Below are positions 12,208 through 23,400 of a stretch of DNA of 64,000 nucleotides, one piece after another (the stretch's first letter is position 1; every line of letters starts with the position of its first letter). The stretch spans positions 9,900,049 through 9,964,048 of the forward strand of contig CM024760.1 of NCBI GenBank assembly GCA_014218235.1, in the 5' to 3' direction. The stretch is from Colocasia esculenta (lineage: Eukaryota > Streptophyta > Magnoliopsida > Alismatales > Araceae). Under the pieces are notes generated by a model. The model made no database searches. It saw nothing but the letters and a program-made list of their open reading frames with translations, and was not told the origin of the DNA. The translations under genes and the position numbers were made by a program.

Positions 12208-12515
12208 TTAAACACCTGAACTAAGACGTTCGCTATACTCATGTATGCAACCGTACCCGGGAGGTTAGATGTGTTCTTATGAATCTTATCTATGCTTACA
12301 GACACCTCCCTCAACTCCAGCGATAGCTTTAAGACCATTTTGGTGAATGATGGATTGGTAGGTGCAAGAGTCCTAGTACTTGAGATATGCTGAGTTTCTC
12401 ATCGAACAATGTCGTATTGTATGCAGTACTCTAATGGGAGGTCTACATAAATATAATGTGTTCCTCACTGAGAACTTGCTTTTGAGTTTAATTTGTACCC
12501 GGTATATATATATAT

Positions 12516-12521
12516 AATAAA
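12516..12521 (+). terminator. Possible polyadenylation signal of the dioxygenase
   Basis: AATAAA lies about 310 bases after the stop codon in AT-rich DNA. Plausible but not proven. Confidence 0.35.
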
Positions 12522-14705
12522 AGGATCTAGATTCATGTCCCATCGGGAGATGATAGAATATATGTGGTTGGATATGGAATGATGTTGTCGATCGATACTA
12601 AAGTGAATGAGTACCTTCCTAACATTATTCCTCATGTGTCATTGCCGGTTTAATTGTCACCAACAATTTGGCTTTCAAATGCTAGAAATGATGTCATTAG
12701 ACATATCATTTGACCAATCAACAGCTAGACTCGAGTGATGTCACCCCCCCCCCCCCCGCCAGACGATGGAGATGATTTTGTTTCAATCAAGGGAACTGCT
12801 TTTGCGGACGCACTGTTCCTGAAGAAAAGTCATCACCACACTCACCAAGCAGTCAAAAAAGAAGGAACACACGGCCTGTTCATGATGGGGGAGCACTGCG
12901 CTGTGCAGTCAAAAAAGTAAAGAAAGAAAACGGGCTTCCAAGACAGGGCTTTATCCCTTCATCTTCCCCAATTCATGAAGTACTGGTCATCTGAACCCAA
13001 AGGTCTAAGTCCAACTAATTATAACCAGTAGCTAGCTTGACAAGGAAACTGGTTCTAGACAACCTGCAGCTAGCCTCACTTCAGAACACTCCTACCTTAG
13101 GTTTGATGATGAGATTAGCCCATCAACACAAAAGATATATGATCACAGTGAGGAGCAGAAACTCGTTGTAGGGAGAGATTACATTGACGAAGAAGCAATC
13201 TTGAGGAGCAGCAACACACCAAAGAAAAGCTAACCTTCAGGGGTGTCAAACACCAATGACATAGGAAAAGGGCTCTTTAACTTTACCCAAACATCTCTTT
13301 AAACGTTTCTCGTGTGGTCAGCAAAATGGGCTAATCTTATGTTGTGTATGTTGTCGACCTCTGCCTTTGCCATGGCTGAAAAGCACACACTGTCGAGAGC
13401 CAAAAAGTTCCCTGCCCATTACGGCCAGCAAAAACCACATCATCACAAATCAAGCCCATCAGACGGCTGGGGGAGCTCCCAAGCAATGATTGCTCCCTGA
13501 AGCTTGTCTTCCATCTTGCTCTTTAACAACAGTGATCTGTTCCTTTTCAGGGAAAAATGAAAAAAAAAATAAAAATGAAAAAGACAGCAACAACGATTAG
13601 GTTATCCCGAGATCATCAGTGGGCCTCGCCAAGGAAACTGGGAACTGGTCTACTAATGCCCCAGGTCAAGATTATAAAGGCCCTTCTTTTGTCTAGTGGG
13701 GGAAACAAAGACTTGGGCGATGCAGTGGCAAAAGTAAAGTTCATACCGAAAAACCTACGGTTTCAAACTGATGTCACCGAAGTCAGCTAGATTAAGATCG
13801 TATAAGTCACATTAATCTTACATAGTTAACAGGAACTCTGATGAGTAACGATAGTAATCGTCGTCTAGATTACTTAATCCCCATCACAGTTCTATTTGGG
13901 CTGCTGTCCTTCGCTTGGACAAAAGCTTCCACATTTGCAAAAGGCTGAGTCCGGAAGACGTACAGGACTCCCTTTTACTGATGCCCAAATGGGCTGGTGT
14001 CCGTCGAGGACGCCCGGCAGACTGGCTTCAATTAAATTTCGCTTGTCGCGCGCAAAGAAGCCCACCAACAGAGACAAAGATTCTTCCTGGATCCGTCCAC
14101 TTACACATAAATTATGTGTGATTAATTAGTTCGGTGGTAAGATATAACATATATAGAACATAGTTTCATAAGGTAAGCTACAAATGTGTTGTTCTTATAT
14201 TTGTCTTCTTTATATCTGATTACATTCACATGGACCAATCGCATTATGCCTTTTGCAATAAGACGTGCAGCAAGTATTACTCGGGCATTATATATGATTA
14301 TCGACTGTAGCAAGCCCAAAACCTAATTGCACATCGACTTGGAAGAAAGGGATAATCTAATTGGGACGACATTATAGAGTGAATGGGCCCGGGCTTGCTG
14401 CAAAACACACATATACACACAGAGACTCATCTCTCTTGGTAACTCATATTGTTGTAGTACAGGCCTCAGCAATGTTCTTCCCTTGAGGTAATTAATTGTG
14501 ATAATAGCATCTGTGTTGTCATTGCACATTTGAAGGTTTTCGGTTTGAAATCTTTCAGATCATAGCCCGCTAGCTGTTTATAGTACGAGAAGCAAGAAGG
14601 AAAGGGCCAGCGGGATGTGCCCGGCCGGGCGGGCCCTGAAGCCACTGAACCCGTTCCTCACTTAAATCCGGTAAAACTAGAAGCATGGGAGGAACACCAT
14701 TTTCT
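12522..14705. other. Intergenic region with no recognised gene
   Basis: Contains a C14 homopolymer at 12744-12757 and scattered short open frames without codon pattern or family likeness. Nothing else recognised. Confidence 0.5.
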
Positions 14706-14847
14706 AAGAGAATAATTTAGTGCACTTTGCACTTACATCTCTTGCTCTTCATTGGATGGGTATATTGTCTCCACTTTTTATTGGCCAATGAGAAGTAAGA
14801 GATGCAAGTGCAAAGTGCAAAAGTAAAATGCACTAAGTTCTTCTCTT
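14706..14847. mobile_element. Short MITE (AAGAGAA..TTTAGTGCA family), copy 1
   Basis: The 142-bp segment reads as two facing arms. The left arm runs AAGAGAATAATTTAGTGCAC then TTTGCACTTACATCTCTT and TCATTGG. The right arm is its imperfect complement, ending CACTAAGTTCTTCTCTT at 14847. A related element with the same end sequence is at 63104-63273. The target duplication could not be fixed. Superfamily unknown. Confidence 0.6.
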
Positions 14848-16012
14848 TTTAAGTTTTATACAAGCATCATATCTTCTAAAAAAATGTTCATCTTTCTCAC
14901 CAATACTGTTGCTTGATCCTTTTTTTTTTTTACTTTTTTGTTAGGATTTAGCACCCTAAATATTGCACTCTACAGCTTAAAATGTTTGTTTGGCCACTTA
15001 CCGGATCTATCTTGCTTCCAGTTGCTCGTACGATGGGCCCAAAAGATTAGAACCCAATGTTTGAACCATGACAACCACATGACCTGGTGATAGTTCCTGG
15101 AAATTGTAGGCTCTGCGACAAAATTGTTGCCTATGTTGTATAACGGGCCGGGCCGGGCCTGGCCCACCTAATTGCCCGAAACCCGCTTTCTCAAAGTGTC
15201 ATGTCGTTTATAGGAAAAAAAATGCAATGTATACATAGAAATAGAGACAACATACAAGTCTCAACTTTAGTGCCATGAAGCACAAACCTTGTAAGCAAAT
15301 CGATAAAACTACTTGTTTAGTAAATCATTTAATATATAAATATATTACAAAGATAAAATTTTAGGGGAAAAAATGTGGGCATAGATCTCCACAACTGATG
15401 AGATAAATCCCTCTCCCACATATTGCAAGAAGTGAAAATCTGAATCCCAAAAAAGGGGGGGAGGGGGGAAATGGAAATATCTCTAAGACGGGAATGTTTA
15501 TCCCGATGAGCTACAAGTCTCACTGGGGTCAGCTACAAACACCCCACCCATTTACCGCTTGTTAAAAGTTCGAACTGGGTATGCGCAACAGCATCTCGAA
15601 GACAAAATCCCAGCTAGATTGGTCCGTAATCATCTGCTCCTCTCAAGGATCAGATGGGTCGGTAGCAGGCAAGTTGCGTCAACAGTCAAACGGCTACTTG
15701 AAACGCTATCTCCTTAAGTGCACGCTTCGTCACGTCCCTCCACACACCCCCCAAGGGCACCCCAGTTGTGAGAAACTACATCTACTACGGAGTTAGGAAC
15801 AGGTTATTATGGGCAAGGGTGGAGGGTATTGTCGTCATTTGAGTAGGTAATAATAATAGTATTTGCAAAGACGCGCCCAGAGGAGGAAGCATCGCCACCC
15901 TTCGGTCCTCGCAACGCGCCTCTTCTTCTGATTCCTGTCCCTCCCTTCAAAAGGTAGCAGCAGCCACTACCGTCGCCGCTGGTGCCCCCTGCCAGGCTGC
16001 CACTGTGCTCGA
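14848..16012. other. Intergenic and promoter region of the cyclin gene
   Basis: AT-rich to about 15540, then more mixed; no gene recognised. A GGGCCGGGCCGGGCC run lies near 15144. The cyclin promoter must lie in the right part but no TATA box could be assigned. Confidence 0.4.
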
Positions 16013-16085
16013 GGGAGAGAGAGAGTGGGAGGGAGGGAGAGGGAGAGGGAGAGGGAGAGGGAGAGGGAGAGGGAGAGAGAGAGAA
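16013..16085. repeat. GA / GGGAGA microsatellite in the probable cyclin 5' UTR
   Basis: GAGAGA runs flank at least eight GGGAGA units, about 250 bases ahead of the cyclin start codon. GA-rich runs next to plant promoters and 5' UTRs are common and can bind GAGA-repeat proteins; no such role is shown here. Confidence 0.8.
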
Positions 16086-16325
16086 GGGAGAGGGCTTTTC
16101 TCTCTCCCCTCTCCTCCTTGCTGCGTCCATGCTCATGCCCCAGGCCGCAGCCAAGGCCACCCCTACCTCCAGCAGTGTCAGAAGCACCTTCGTCGTCGCT
16201 TCCCGCAGCGGTTTCCTTGCGCCGCCGAGCGATGCCCATGGGCTACCACTGACCTGGCTCTCCCTCGCGAGTGCCCTTATCGGCGTTCCCCTCTCCCGGT
16301 TCCTTCTGTCTCTCGACTGCCTACA

Positions 16326-18003
16326 ATGCAGCCCCTCCCCTCGCTGGCGCCCAGCCTCTACTGCGCGGAGGACGCCGACGACGTCGCCTCCTGGGACGCC
16401 GGGGACGCGTGGGCTGTCCCGTCCTCGCCGTCGTCCCTGCCGACCGTCCTGATCTTTCCTTCCTCCCTCCACGACCCCGACCGGCCGATCTCTGACCTCT
16501 TCGAGGCCGAGGTCGAGCACATGCCCAGGGCCGACTACATCGCCCGTTTCCAGGACGGCTCCCTCGACTGCGCCGCCCGCCTGAATGCCATCGATTGGAT
16601 CCTCAAGGCAATCACCCGCCGCTGCACACCAAATCCTCATTAGTAAATGAAAATGATTGGAGAAAAATGCGGAGAAAAGGGATTTCTTTTTGCTTTCCTT
16701 GTTGAACAGCCCCTCTCCGGAAGGTGTGCAAGGGAAGAAGAAAAATCCGGGTCTTCATCTGTTTTTGTAATCGTTTCTGGTTTTCTCATTTGTGTAGGTT
16801 AACGCCTTCTATCACTTCCGGCCGGTCACGGCGACCCTCTCCGTCAACTATCTCGACCGTTTCCTGTCGTCGCAGACGCTACCGGTATGTTAAAGACTAC
16901 GTTTTTTGTGGTGGGGGGGCTTTTTGGCGCGGTTAATCTGAAGAGTGCCCGCGCGACGCAGAAAGGGGTCGGATGGCCGTGGCAGCTGCTGTCCGTGGCG
17001 TGCCTCTCGGTGGCGTCGAAGATGGAGGAGACCCACGTCCCGCTGCTCGTGGACCTGCAGATACTAGAGCCACGGTTCGTGTTCGAGCCCCGCACGGTCC
17101 GGCGGATGGAGCTGCTGCTCATGTCCGCCCTGCGTTGGCGGATGCGCTCCGTCACGCCCTTCGATTTCATCGACCACTTTGCCGGTCTGCTCCACGCCGA
17201 TTGCCCCGACGGCGAGGGCTACGCGCCGCTGTTCTGCCGCGCTTCGGATATCATCCTGTCCACTCATCGAGGTACGCCAGCGTTAGGGAAAAAGGAGGGT
17301 CTTTTCCCCTCCATAGGTGCCGTCTCGATTCACATTTTCTTCTACAGCCTCCCATCTAATGTATTTTGGCTGTGCTTCGTGGGCAGTGCTCGATTTCCTG
17401 GGGTATCGGCCGTCAGAGATAGCGGCCGCGGCGGTGGTTCTGTGTGCCTCCGGGGAGGACACGGAGATCGTCTCCAGCTTCTACGATGTGGTCAGCAAGG
17501 TAGCTTGCCCTATCACTCTATCTACTGTTGCAGGTCACCATCCAAGTGCTTTCTAGGTAGACGAAGACGGCGTAATCTGGCCTGCAATGGCGCTAATTTG
17601 ACAGGCAGATGATTTAGACATTCATAAGATCTACTGTTCATTCGCAAGTTAATAATTTATCAGTCAAAATACGTATTATTGTTGTTCTTGATGGGGATGC
17701 CTTTGTTCCCATGGTGCGATACAGGAAGCAGTGGAGGGGTGCCGCCAGCTGATGGAGCTGTACGCGACGGACACGCGCCTCAAGGGAGCGCCGGGCGGAA
17801 CGGCGCCGCCGCCTCCGCCAAGTCCTGCCGGCGTGCTGGACGCCGCGGCATGCGGGAGTTGCGACACCACCCAGAAGTCCTCTTCCGAGGCGGCCACGCA
17901 CCCCGAGGCCGCCGGAGCCGTCGAGCCCCCCGCCAATAAGAGGCGAAGGCTCAGTGCCGCCACCACCACACCCTGTACAGAAGAAAGCATGTACGAGCAC
18001 TGA
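16326..18003 (+). CDS. CYCD: D-type cyclin (probably D1 group)
   Basis: There are five exons: 16326-16607, 16798-16884, 16962-17271, 17387-17499 and 17725-18003, giving about 356 residues. The retinoblastoma-binding LxCxE motif is LYCAE at residues 11-15. The cyclin box includes NAIDWILK, SVNYLDRFLSS, QLLSVACLSVASKMEE and RRMELLLMSALRWRMRSVTPF. The second fold has GYRPSEIAAAAVV. The tail ends in a KRRR basic patch and a Ser/Thr/Pro-rich end. D cyclins bind CDKA and push G1-to-S by phosphorylating RBR in the nucleus. GWPWQLLSVACLS resembles the D1 group, but assignment needs a tree. Introns 2 to 4 are GT-AG. Intron 1 (16608-16797) starts GC after AAG and ends AG, unless the donor is misread. 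Exons are GC-rich; no break was seen. Confidence 0.9.
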
Positions 18004-18275
18004 ACCGTGGCAGCCGGTCTGCTCCCGGTCCGAACCGGCTTCAATGTGACGTGGCCCCACTTTTTTCACTTCCCTCCACTCCTATGAAAGAAAAAAATAG
18101 GATTATTTTTGCCCAAATTTTTTGCTAGTGAGTTGTGGCGCGGGACGACGCAGGAGCCAAGAACAGAACTAGAGACTTTTATCAGGCCCTCGGAGATTTG
18201 TTTCAAATTATTCCTATCCCTACGGTAAGTATAATGCAGGAAATAACATAATGCAAAAAAGAGGAAGACATTACT

Positions 18276-18355
18276 AAGGTACTGCCCCCATTTTGTAGTA
18301 ATTTGCCAACAATGATGTCAGTATCATGATGTTGATATGAGAGGGGCAGTACCTT
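18276..18355. repeat. 80-bp inverted repeat downstream of the cyclin gene
   Basis: AAGGTACTGCCCC at 18276-18288 is exactly complementary to GGGGCAGTACCTT at 18343-18355, with a 54-base spacer. It lies about 270 bases after the cyclin stop codon. It could be a small MITE or a 3' UTR hairpin; no target duplication seen. Confidence 0.7.
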
Positions 18356-19934
18356 GTCTATGTCCCTCCCCCCCCCTCCCTCCAGAAAGCAAGAAGAGGA
18401 ACGCCATTAAAACCAATAGACGTGCATCTTTTTTTGGCTATTTGGTTCTCTGCATGATGTTACAATTATTTGGCGCCACATGTTACCCACAATGCCTGCA
18501 TGGCACCCAGCTTAAAAGGGCACAAACCCACAGCTCTCGCCACCCAAAACTCGCCGTCCCAAGGATCCGCGCGTCCCCTTGGCTTAACGGGGTTGATGGG
18601 TTGCGAGAGAGGAAGGTCCACAAGCGAAAGGTGGTGAACTCTGATGATGGGCAAAATGCTCCCACTTTGGTCTCTACAGCTGTATCTCTCTCTCTCTCTC
18701 TCTTAACTTCCCTCTTTCTGTTCCCTAATTCCCGTTCTTTAAACGGGGGGCTGGTCAGGGTACGAAACGTGACACTTCCGACAGAAAGTACTTCGGGCCA
18801 CCACCGCCCCCCCTCCCCTACCTCGTGATGCACGAAATTTACTTCCAACCCTTTCGCCCCACTGTGGACTCCACTTTCTTTTCTATTCTTCTCGCGCTTG
18901 TGGTGTTTGATGCGCGGGCCCCCACTACACTCCCATCACATTTCTAAAGAGGAATAAAACAAATGTTACGAATTGCTGCATAGTTTCGCCTCCGGAGTCA
19001 TGATCTCGTGATCTGAGGATTGCATAGGACCACCGTCGATCTGATGGGGCCCAGGGTCCAATTCGCGGGTTTGAATGGGCCTGGCCAGGGCCCGGTTCTG
19101 TCTTTTGCGGCAACGCCATCGTCCGATCGGGATCTGGCGGATGTCAACATTCCGTTCGACAGCTAGCTGGACGAAATCCAACGTCTTGCGCCTGTGTTGT
19201 TTCCGCGCTGCGCACTTATCTCCCGTCTGATGCTCCATCAGGCGGCCGTTGGTCTCTCCTTCTATGGTGTGGCCATGACACGAGGCTGACGTCGGCGGCT
19301 CTCCGCATTGACCAGTAGCTAATGCCACGAGGGAGCCTAGGCGTGTAGGGGGCTTGTGGGAGCTTTGGATATGACTGCGTGCTGGCCAGCTAAGGTGGAG
19401 GGTCAGCCGTACACGTGGGAGACCTGGGATGGACGGACGGGATGCCATGAGGGAGAGGGCTGCTGGTCTTGTCGCCGAGGCCGGGTGCGGGGGAGCGAGG
19501 CGCCATTTATTTGGTGCAGACGGGTAAATGGCTCGTAGCGGTCGCTGTTGCCGGGTCTCTCCCCTGCCACGGACCGTTCTTGCCCTCCGTCATCTTGTTA
19601 CACATTTGTAAAAATATTATGATAAGGTGAAATTTTTTTGTACGATTCTATTATAATATATAATATATATAAGTAATATTATGATACGATAGATCTCTTA
19701 ATACGGTTCCGTCGTAGCATAATCTGAAGAGAAATATTAGCTGCACCCATATTCGGGTATAAATTTCACGTTAAAATCATCGAAGCGTGTTCGATCAGAT
19801 CGCGTGGAAAGTGCCTATGTCAACAGTCGTCGCCGCATGCATCCACGTCTTCTTGAGGTCCACCATCATTAAATCCATTGCATGACAAATATGATGATCG
19901 ATAGGGCCACGTGGAAACTCACCATGGCACATTA
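18356..19934. other. Intergenic region without recognised gene
   Basis: Contains a (CT)n run near 18687-18706 and a GC-rich stretch from about 19000 to 19560. Several frames are open there by base composition only. No family similarity recognised. Confidence 0.45.
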
Positions 19935-20345
19935 GAGTAGTGATATATTTGTCACCGAAATCAACTTATTTGTTATCAAAAGTGACTTATTTGTCATCAC
20001 AAGTCACTTATTTGTCACTAAAATCAATTTATTTGTCATCAGAATCAACTTATTTGTCACACTAATTCGTGACTTCATGTGAATCACTTGAGACACGAAG
20101 TCAGCTATTTGTCATCGAAATTAACTAATTTTGTCACCAGAAAAAAATTATTTATCACCGGAATTAACCAATTTGGTCACCAGAAAAAATTTATTTATCA
20201 CCGGAATCAACTATTTGTCACTCCAATTCGTGACTCCATGTGAATCATTTAAGACACGAAGTCAGCTATTTATCATCGGAATCAACTTATTTGTCACCAG
20301 AAGAAATCTATTTGTCACCGGAATCAACATATTTGTCACCATAAA
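19935..20345. repeat. Minisatellite of TTATTTGTCACCGGAATCAA-like units
   Basis: A roughly 20-22 bp unit (TTATTTGTCAYCRGAATCAA, variable) repeats about fifteen times. A longer segment with AATTCGTGACTYCATGTGAATCA occurs near 20064 and 20225, so there is a higher-order period of about 160 bp. It may be the inner repeat of a DNA transposon, but no terminal inverted repeats were identified. Confidence 0.7.
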
Positions 20346-20346
20346 A

Positions 20347-20350
<4 letters not shown>

Positions 20351-20382
<32 letters not shown>

Positions 20383-20430
20383 AGCAAAGTTGGGAACTAA
20401 CACCAGAGAGAGAGAGAGAGAGAGAGAGAG
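20351..20430. repeat. (TA)n and (GA)n microsatellites
   Basis: TA repeats at about 20349-20364 run into GA repeats at 20365-20381 and 20406-20430. Confidence 0.85.
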
Positions 20431-23400
20431 GAACTTGGGAACTAGCACCTCGCTAGTCTTGTACTCTTTTACTTGTGATTGTAAGATTATTTTGATAGGA
20501 TGAAATAGGACGAAAGGGGGGAGGAGGTTTGATCTCCGATCTGAGATTTGTAAGAGCAATTTCTCCATTTTTTTCTTAGATGTGTGTTGATTGGAGCTAA
20601 ATGTGTATTGACCATCATTAATTGTGCGTTGAATATGTGTTGATCTTATGTTGGCTTCCCCTCCACACAATTGCCATGTTGTAGATTTTTTACCATAACT
20701 CGCATGGATGTGGGTGCGACAATTGTTCGGGCACTTAACAACTGTCGTGGATGACAGGCAGCTCCACTGGTGGATTTTTTTTCTATACCACAGGCTCTCT
20801 CTCTAGAAAGTCTAGAGAGAGAAGCTTGGGGCTTCTCACTGAAGATCGCCTTCTGTGGCGTTTCTTCGGCGGATCCGTCATTGGCACCGGTAGTTCGTCG
20901 CCGATTGTGGTGCTTCTCGTCGACGGCTCCCCCGACGGAATCGTCGCCGACTACCGACAGATTTGCCTTCCTTCGTGGACAGTTCTTGGGAGCGGGGGAG
21001 AGCACCGCCGTTGGCTCTACACCCCCACCCGCCCCTTCTCTCCCTCCTCACGACTCTGATTTGCTGTCTCTGACCTAGTTTCCCTTTCTGTGTCTTCTTT
21101 CCTCCCTCGTTGTGGTGTGCTGCTCCTTTCCTCCTCCCCACCATTGCATCGACCCCAAACCCCTCTCGGAACCCTTTGCTAAGACCCCCTATAGCCTCAC
21201 CATGTCCCCCTTCATCTCCGTCCCTTCTTGGAACACATTTTCCCCCTTTCTTTTTGCCATTTGTCATGCGTTGTACCCACCTCAGGCTCCTTGATCCTTG
21301 CCTTTTCGTCTTCACCCCATCTCTACTTCCCCCTCGCCATTGCCTTCACCCCGCCACAGCCTTCCCCTCTCTGCCTCCCCCTTTCTTATGCCCCACCGTG
21401 TGCCCTCTTCCAGCTCCCCTCCCCTTGTTTCGCCGCCATCCCTACCCTACTGCCTTCGCCAGCCTTCATCGCCCCTCTCGTGTCCCTTTGTTCCCCTTCC
21501 TTCCCTTTCTCTTGTTGCCATATAGGTTCTCCCTCTCCTTCGTGTGGCCGACCCCTCTCCATTCCTCCCCCGTCCTCCACATCGCCTGTAACGTCGCACG
21601 TTTTTCGGATCTTCGTGGATCCTCGGTTTAGCGTGTGGGATGGTCAAGCTGTGACCAGTGTGACTTGTGTTGTGTGTTTCTTATTGGATCCTTACCAGGG
21701 TTGGTTATGGATTTGTGTTGGTGGTCAGTGCGCTGGACATCAACAGTGGGTAGGCGTCCAGGTGTGTGACGTCTACTATGTGTTGGCGGCAATGGTGTTG
21801 CCGTTAACATGTTCTTGGCGTCCATCGATGTAGACGTTTACCGTTGAACTTGGCGGCGAGCGTTGTGGACGCCTAGTCGTGGCGGTTTTGGTCAGCGGCG
21901 TAGAGGTTGACGTTAACCTGAGGCTCCTGTGTTTTTAGAGGTAACCCGAGCCTTCTTCTTTCCCCATTTTCTCCTCTCCTCTTCCCCCACCTTCACCTTT
22001 GTGCCTCTTCACTACTTCCGGCGGTTGACGGGAGCACGTGGGAAGGCCGTGATGCGCGCAGCAGCGGCAGATCAGGCGGGGAATGATGGATTGGAGGGCG
22101 GTATTCACGAGAAGCTCCTGGGGGTTCGGTGTAATTCGAGGTTATATCAGGGTTTAATTGCATTTCTGAGGTAGGGACTGGACCCTTTGATCCCTCCTGG
22201 TTGATTTGCCATGCTTTGTTGCATAGATCGCATGTTAATTGAGTTTATGGGAAAGGATTCTTCTTGCCGGGGAAATTGGGTGGTTTGATCGATCCAAGTA
22301 TTGGATCTTGTTTCTTTAGTTTAATTATAGTATTCAGATGTAAGGGAAGGTGTTTTCCCTTGTTTTCTTATTGTTTATAGGGCTAAGTTGCCCGTATGAT
22401 TCTGTGTGTTTTGTATACCTGGGAGCTGAAGATCTTAGCGTCAACATCGATTGACGTCAGGTTCTTCAGTTGGAGATTAACGGCCAGATGCCTAGCCGTT
22501 AATATCAAGTTTATTTGATATTAACGGTAGGGGATGCTGTCGTTTATAATCAATGGACGGCAATCAATACTGCCGTTAACCTGTGCTGGTTTCAGCGTAA
22601 TATGTTTCATAAGGTTTTTCTTGCTGTGCATGTTACGTGGTTGTGTATGCATGGCAATGACAGTCAAGAGCCAGTACACTTGTTACGCTCATAGAGCGTG
22701 TTGCTCACGAGAATGGGCATGCTTTACGTGATTAATGTGTAATATATATATATGTGTGCATGTTGTCCATGTGTTGGATATATTGTTTACAAGAAAGATG
22801 TGTAGAACACCAGTCATGGTATATTATACCCGTGGGGTCTACGTGGTTTAGATGTCTTGCATGTAGTTTATATGTGCATGGCATATCGTGTAACATTGTG
22901 TTTGCTATGTCTTAATCATTATGATTAATCCATGGTGTTGTGGCGATTTGGTTCACGTTGGAACCTAGCCTTGATCCTTTAGAATCTCTTGTAAACATCC
23001 TAAATGGATAAGTAATAAAGTATGAGTGATAGTGTATTGTGCCTAGTATGGCAGTAAAGGTCACTATGTGACCAATGTCAGGTCGTGGCATTATTTTTAA
23101 TATGGTTCATGCATGTGTTTGTGTAGACTAGCTTGTAGGTCATGAGTGACCAGGACAAGCTATTCCTCACGTATATCGTGGTTTGTAATAAACGTATAAG
23201 TGTTGTGTTTTGTGCTAGCCGAGTGTGGTGGTCCGGCGCCTATCTCGGAATGCCTCTCTAGTTGGATAGTCCAGGTTCTTTGTGAGCCAGGCACGTGTGT
23301 TTGTTGTGCTCGGGGTTTGTCCCGGTACTTGTGTTGCACCGTCGAGGTCTGTGTCGTCTTCCTAGACACCATCACTCCTGTGTTTGAGTTGTACGTCCGA

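Noticed and set aside
15807..16640. 277-codon minus-strand frame overlapping cyclin exon 1
   Set aside because: Opposite strand of a GC-rich exon and the GA repeat; low-complexity Ser/Pro/Leu and no homology seen.
16005..16643. A 212-codon frame beginning before the cyclin start, with Arg/Glu/Gly repeats
   Set aside because: Its first part translates the GGGAGA repeat; the conserved cyclin N-terminus begins at 16326, and the frame runs into intron 1 after 16607.
21110..21833. Several overlapping Pro/Ser/Leu-rich frames
   Set aside because: They come from a pyrimidine-rich stretch with few stops in any frame; no domain, start or splice pattern.
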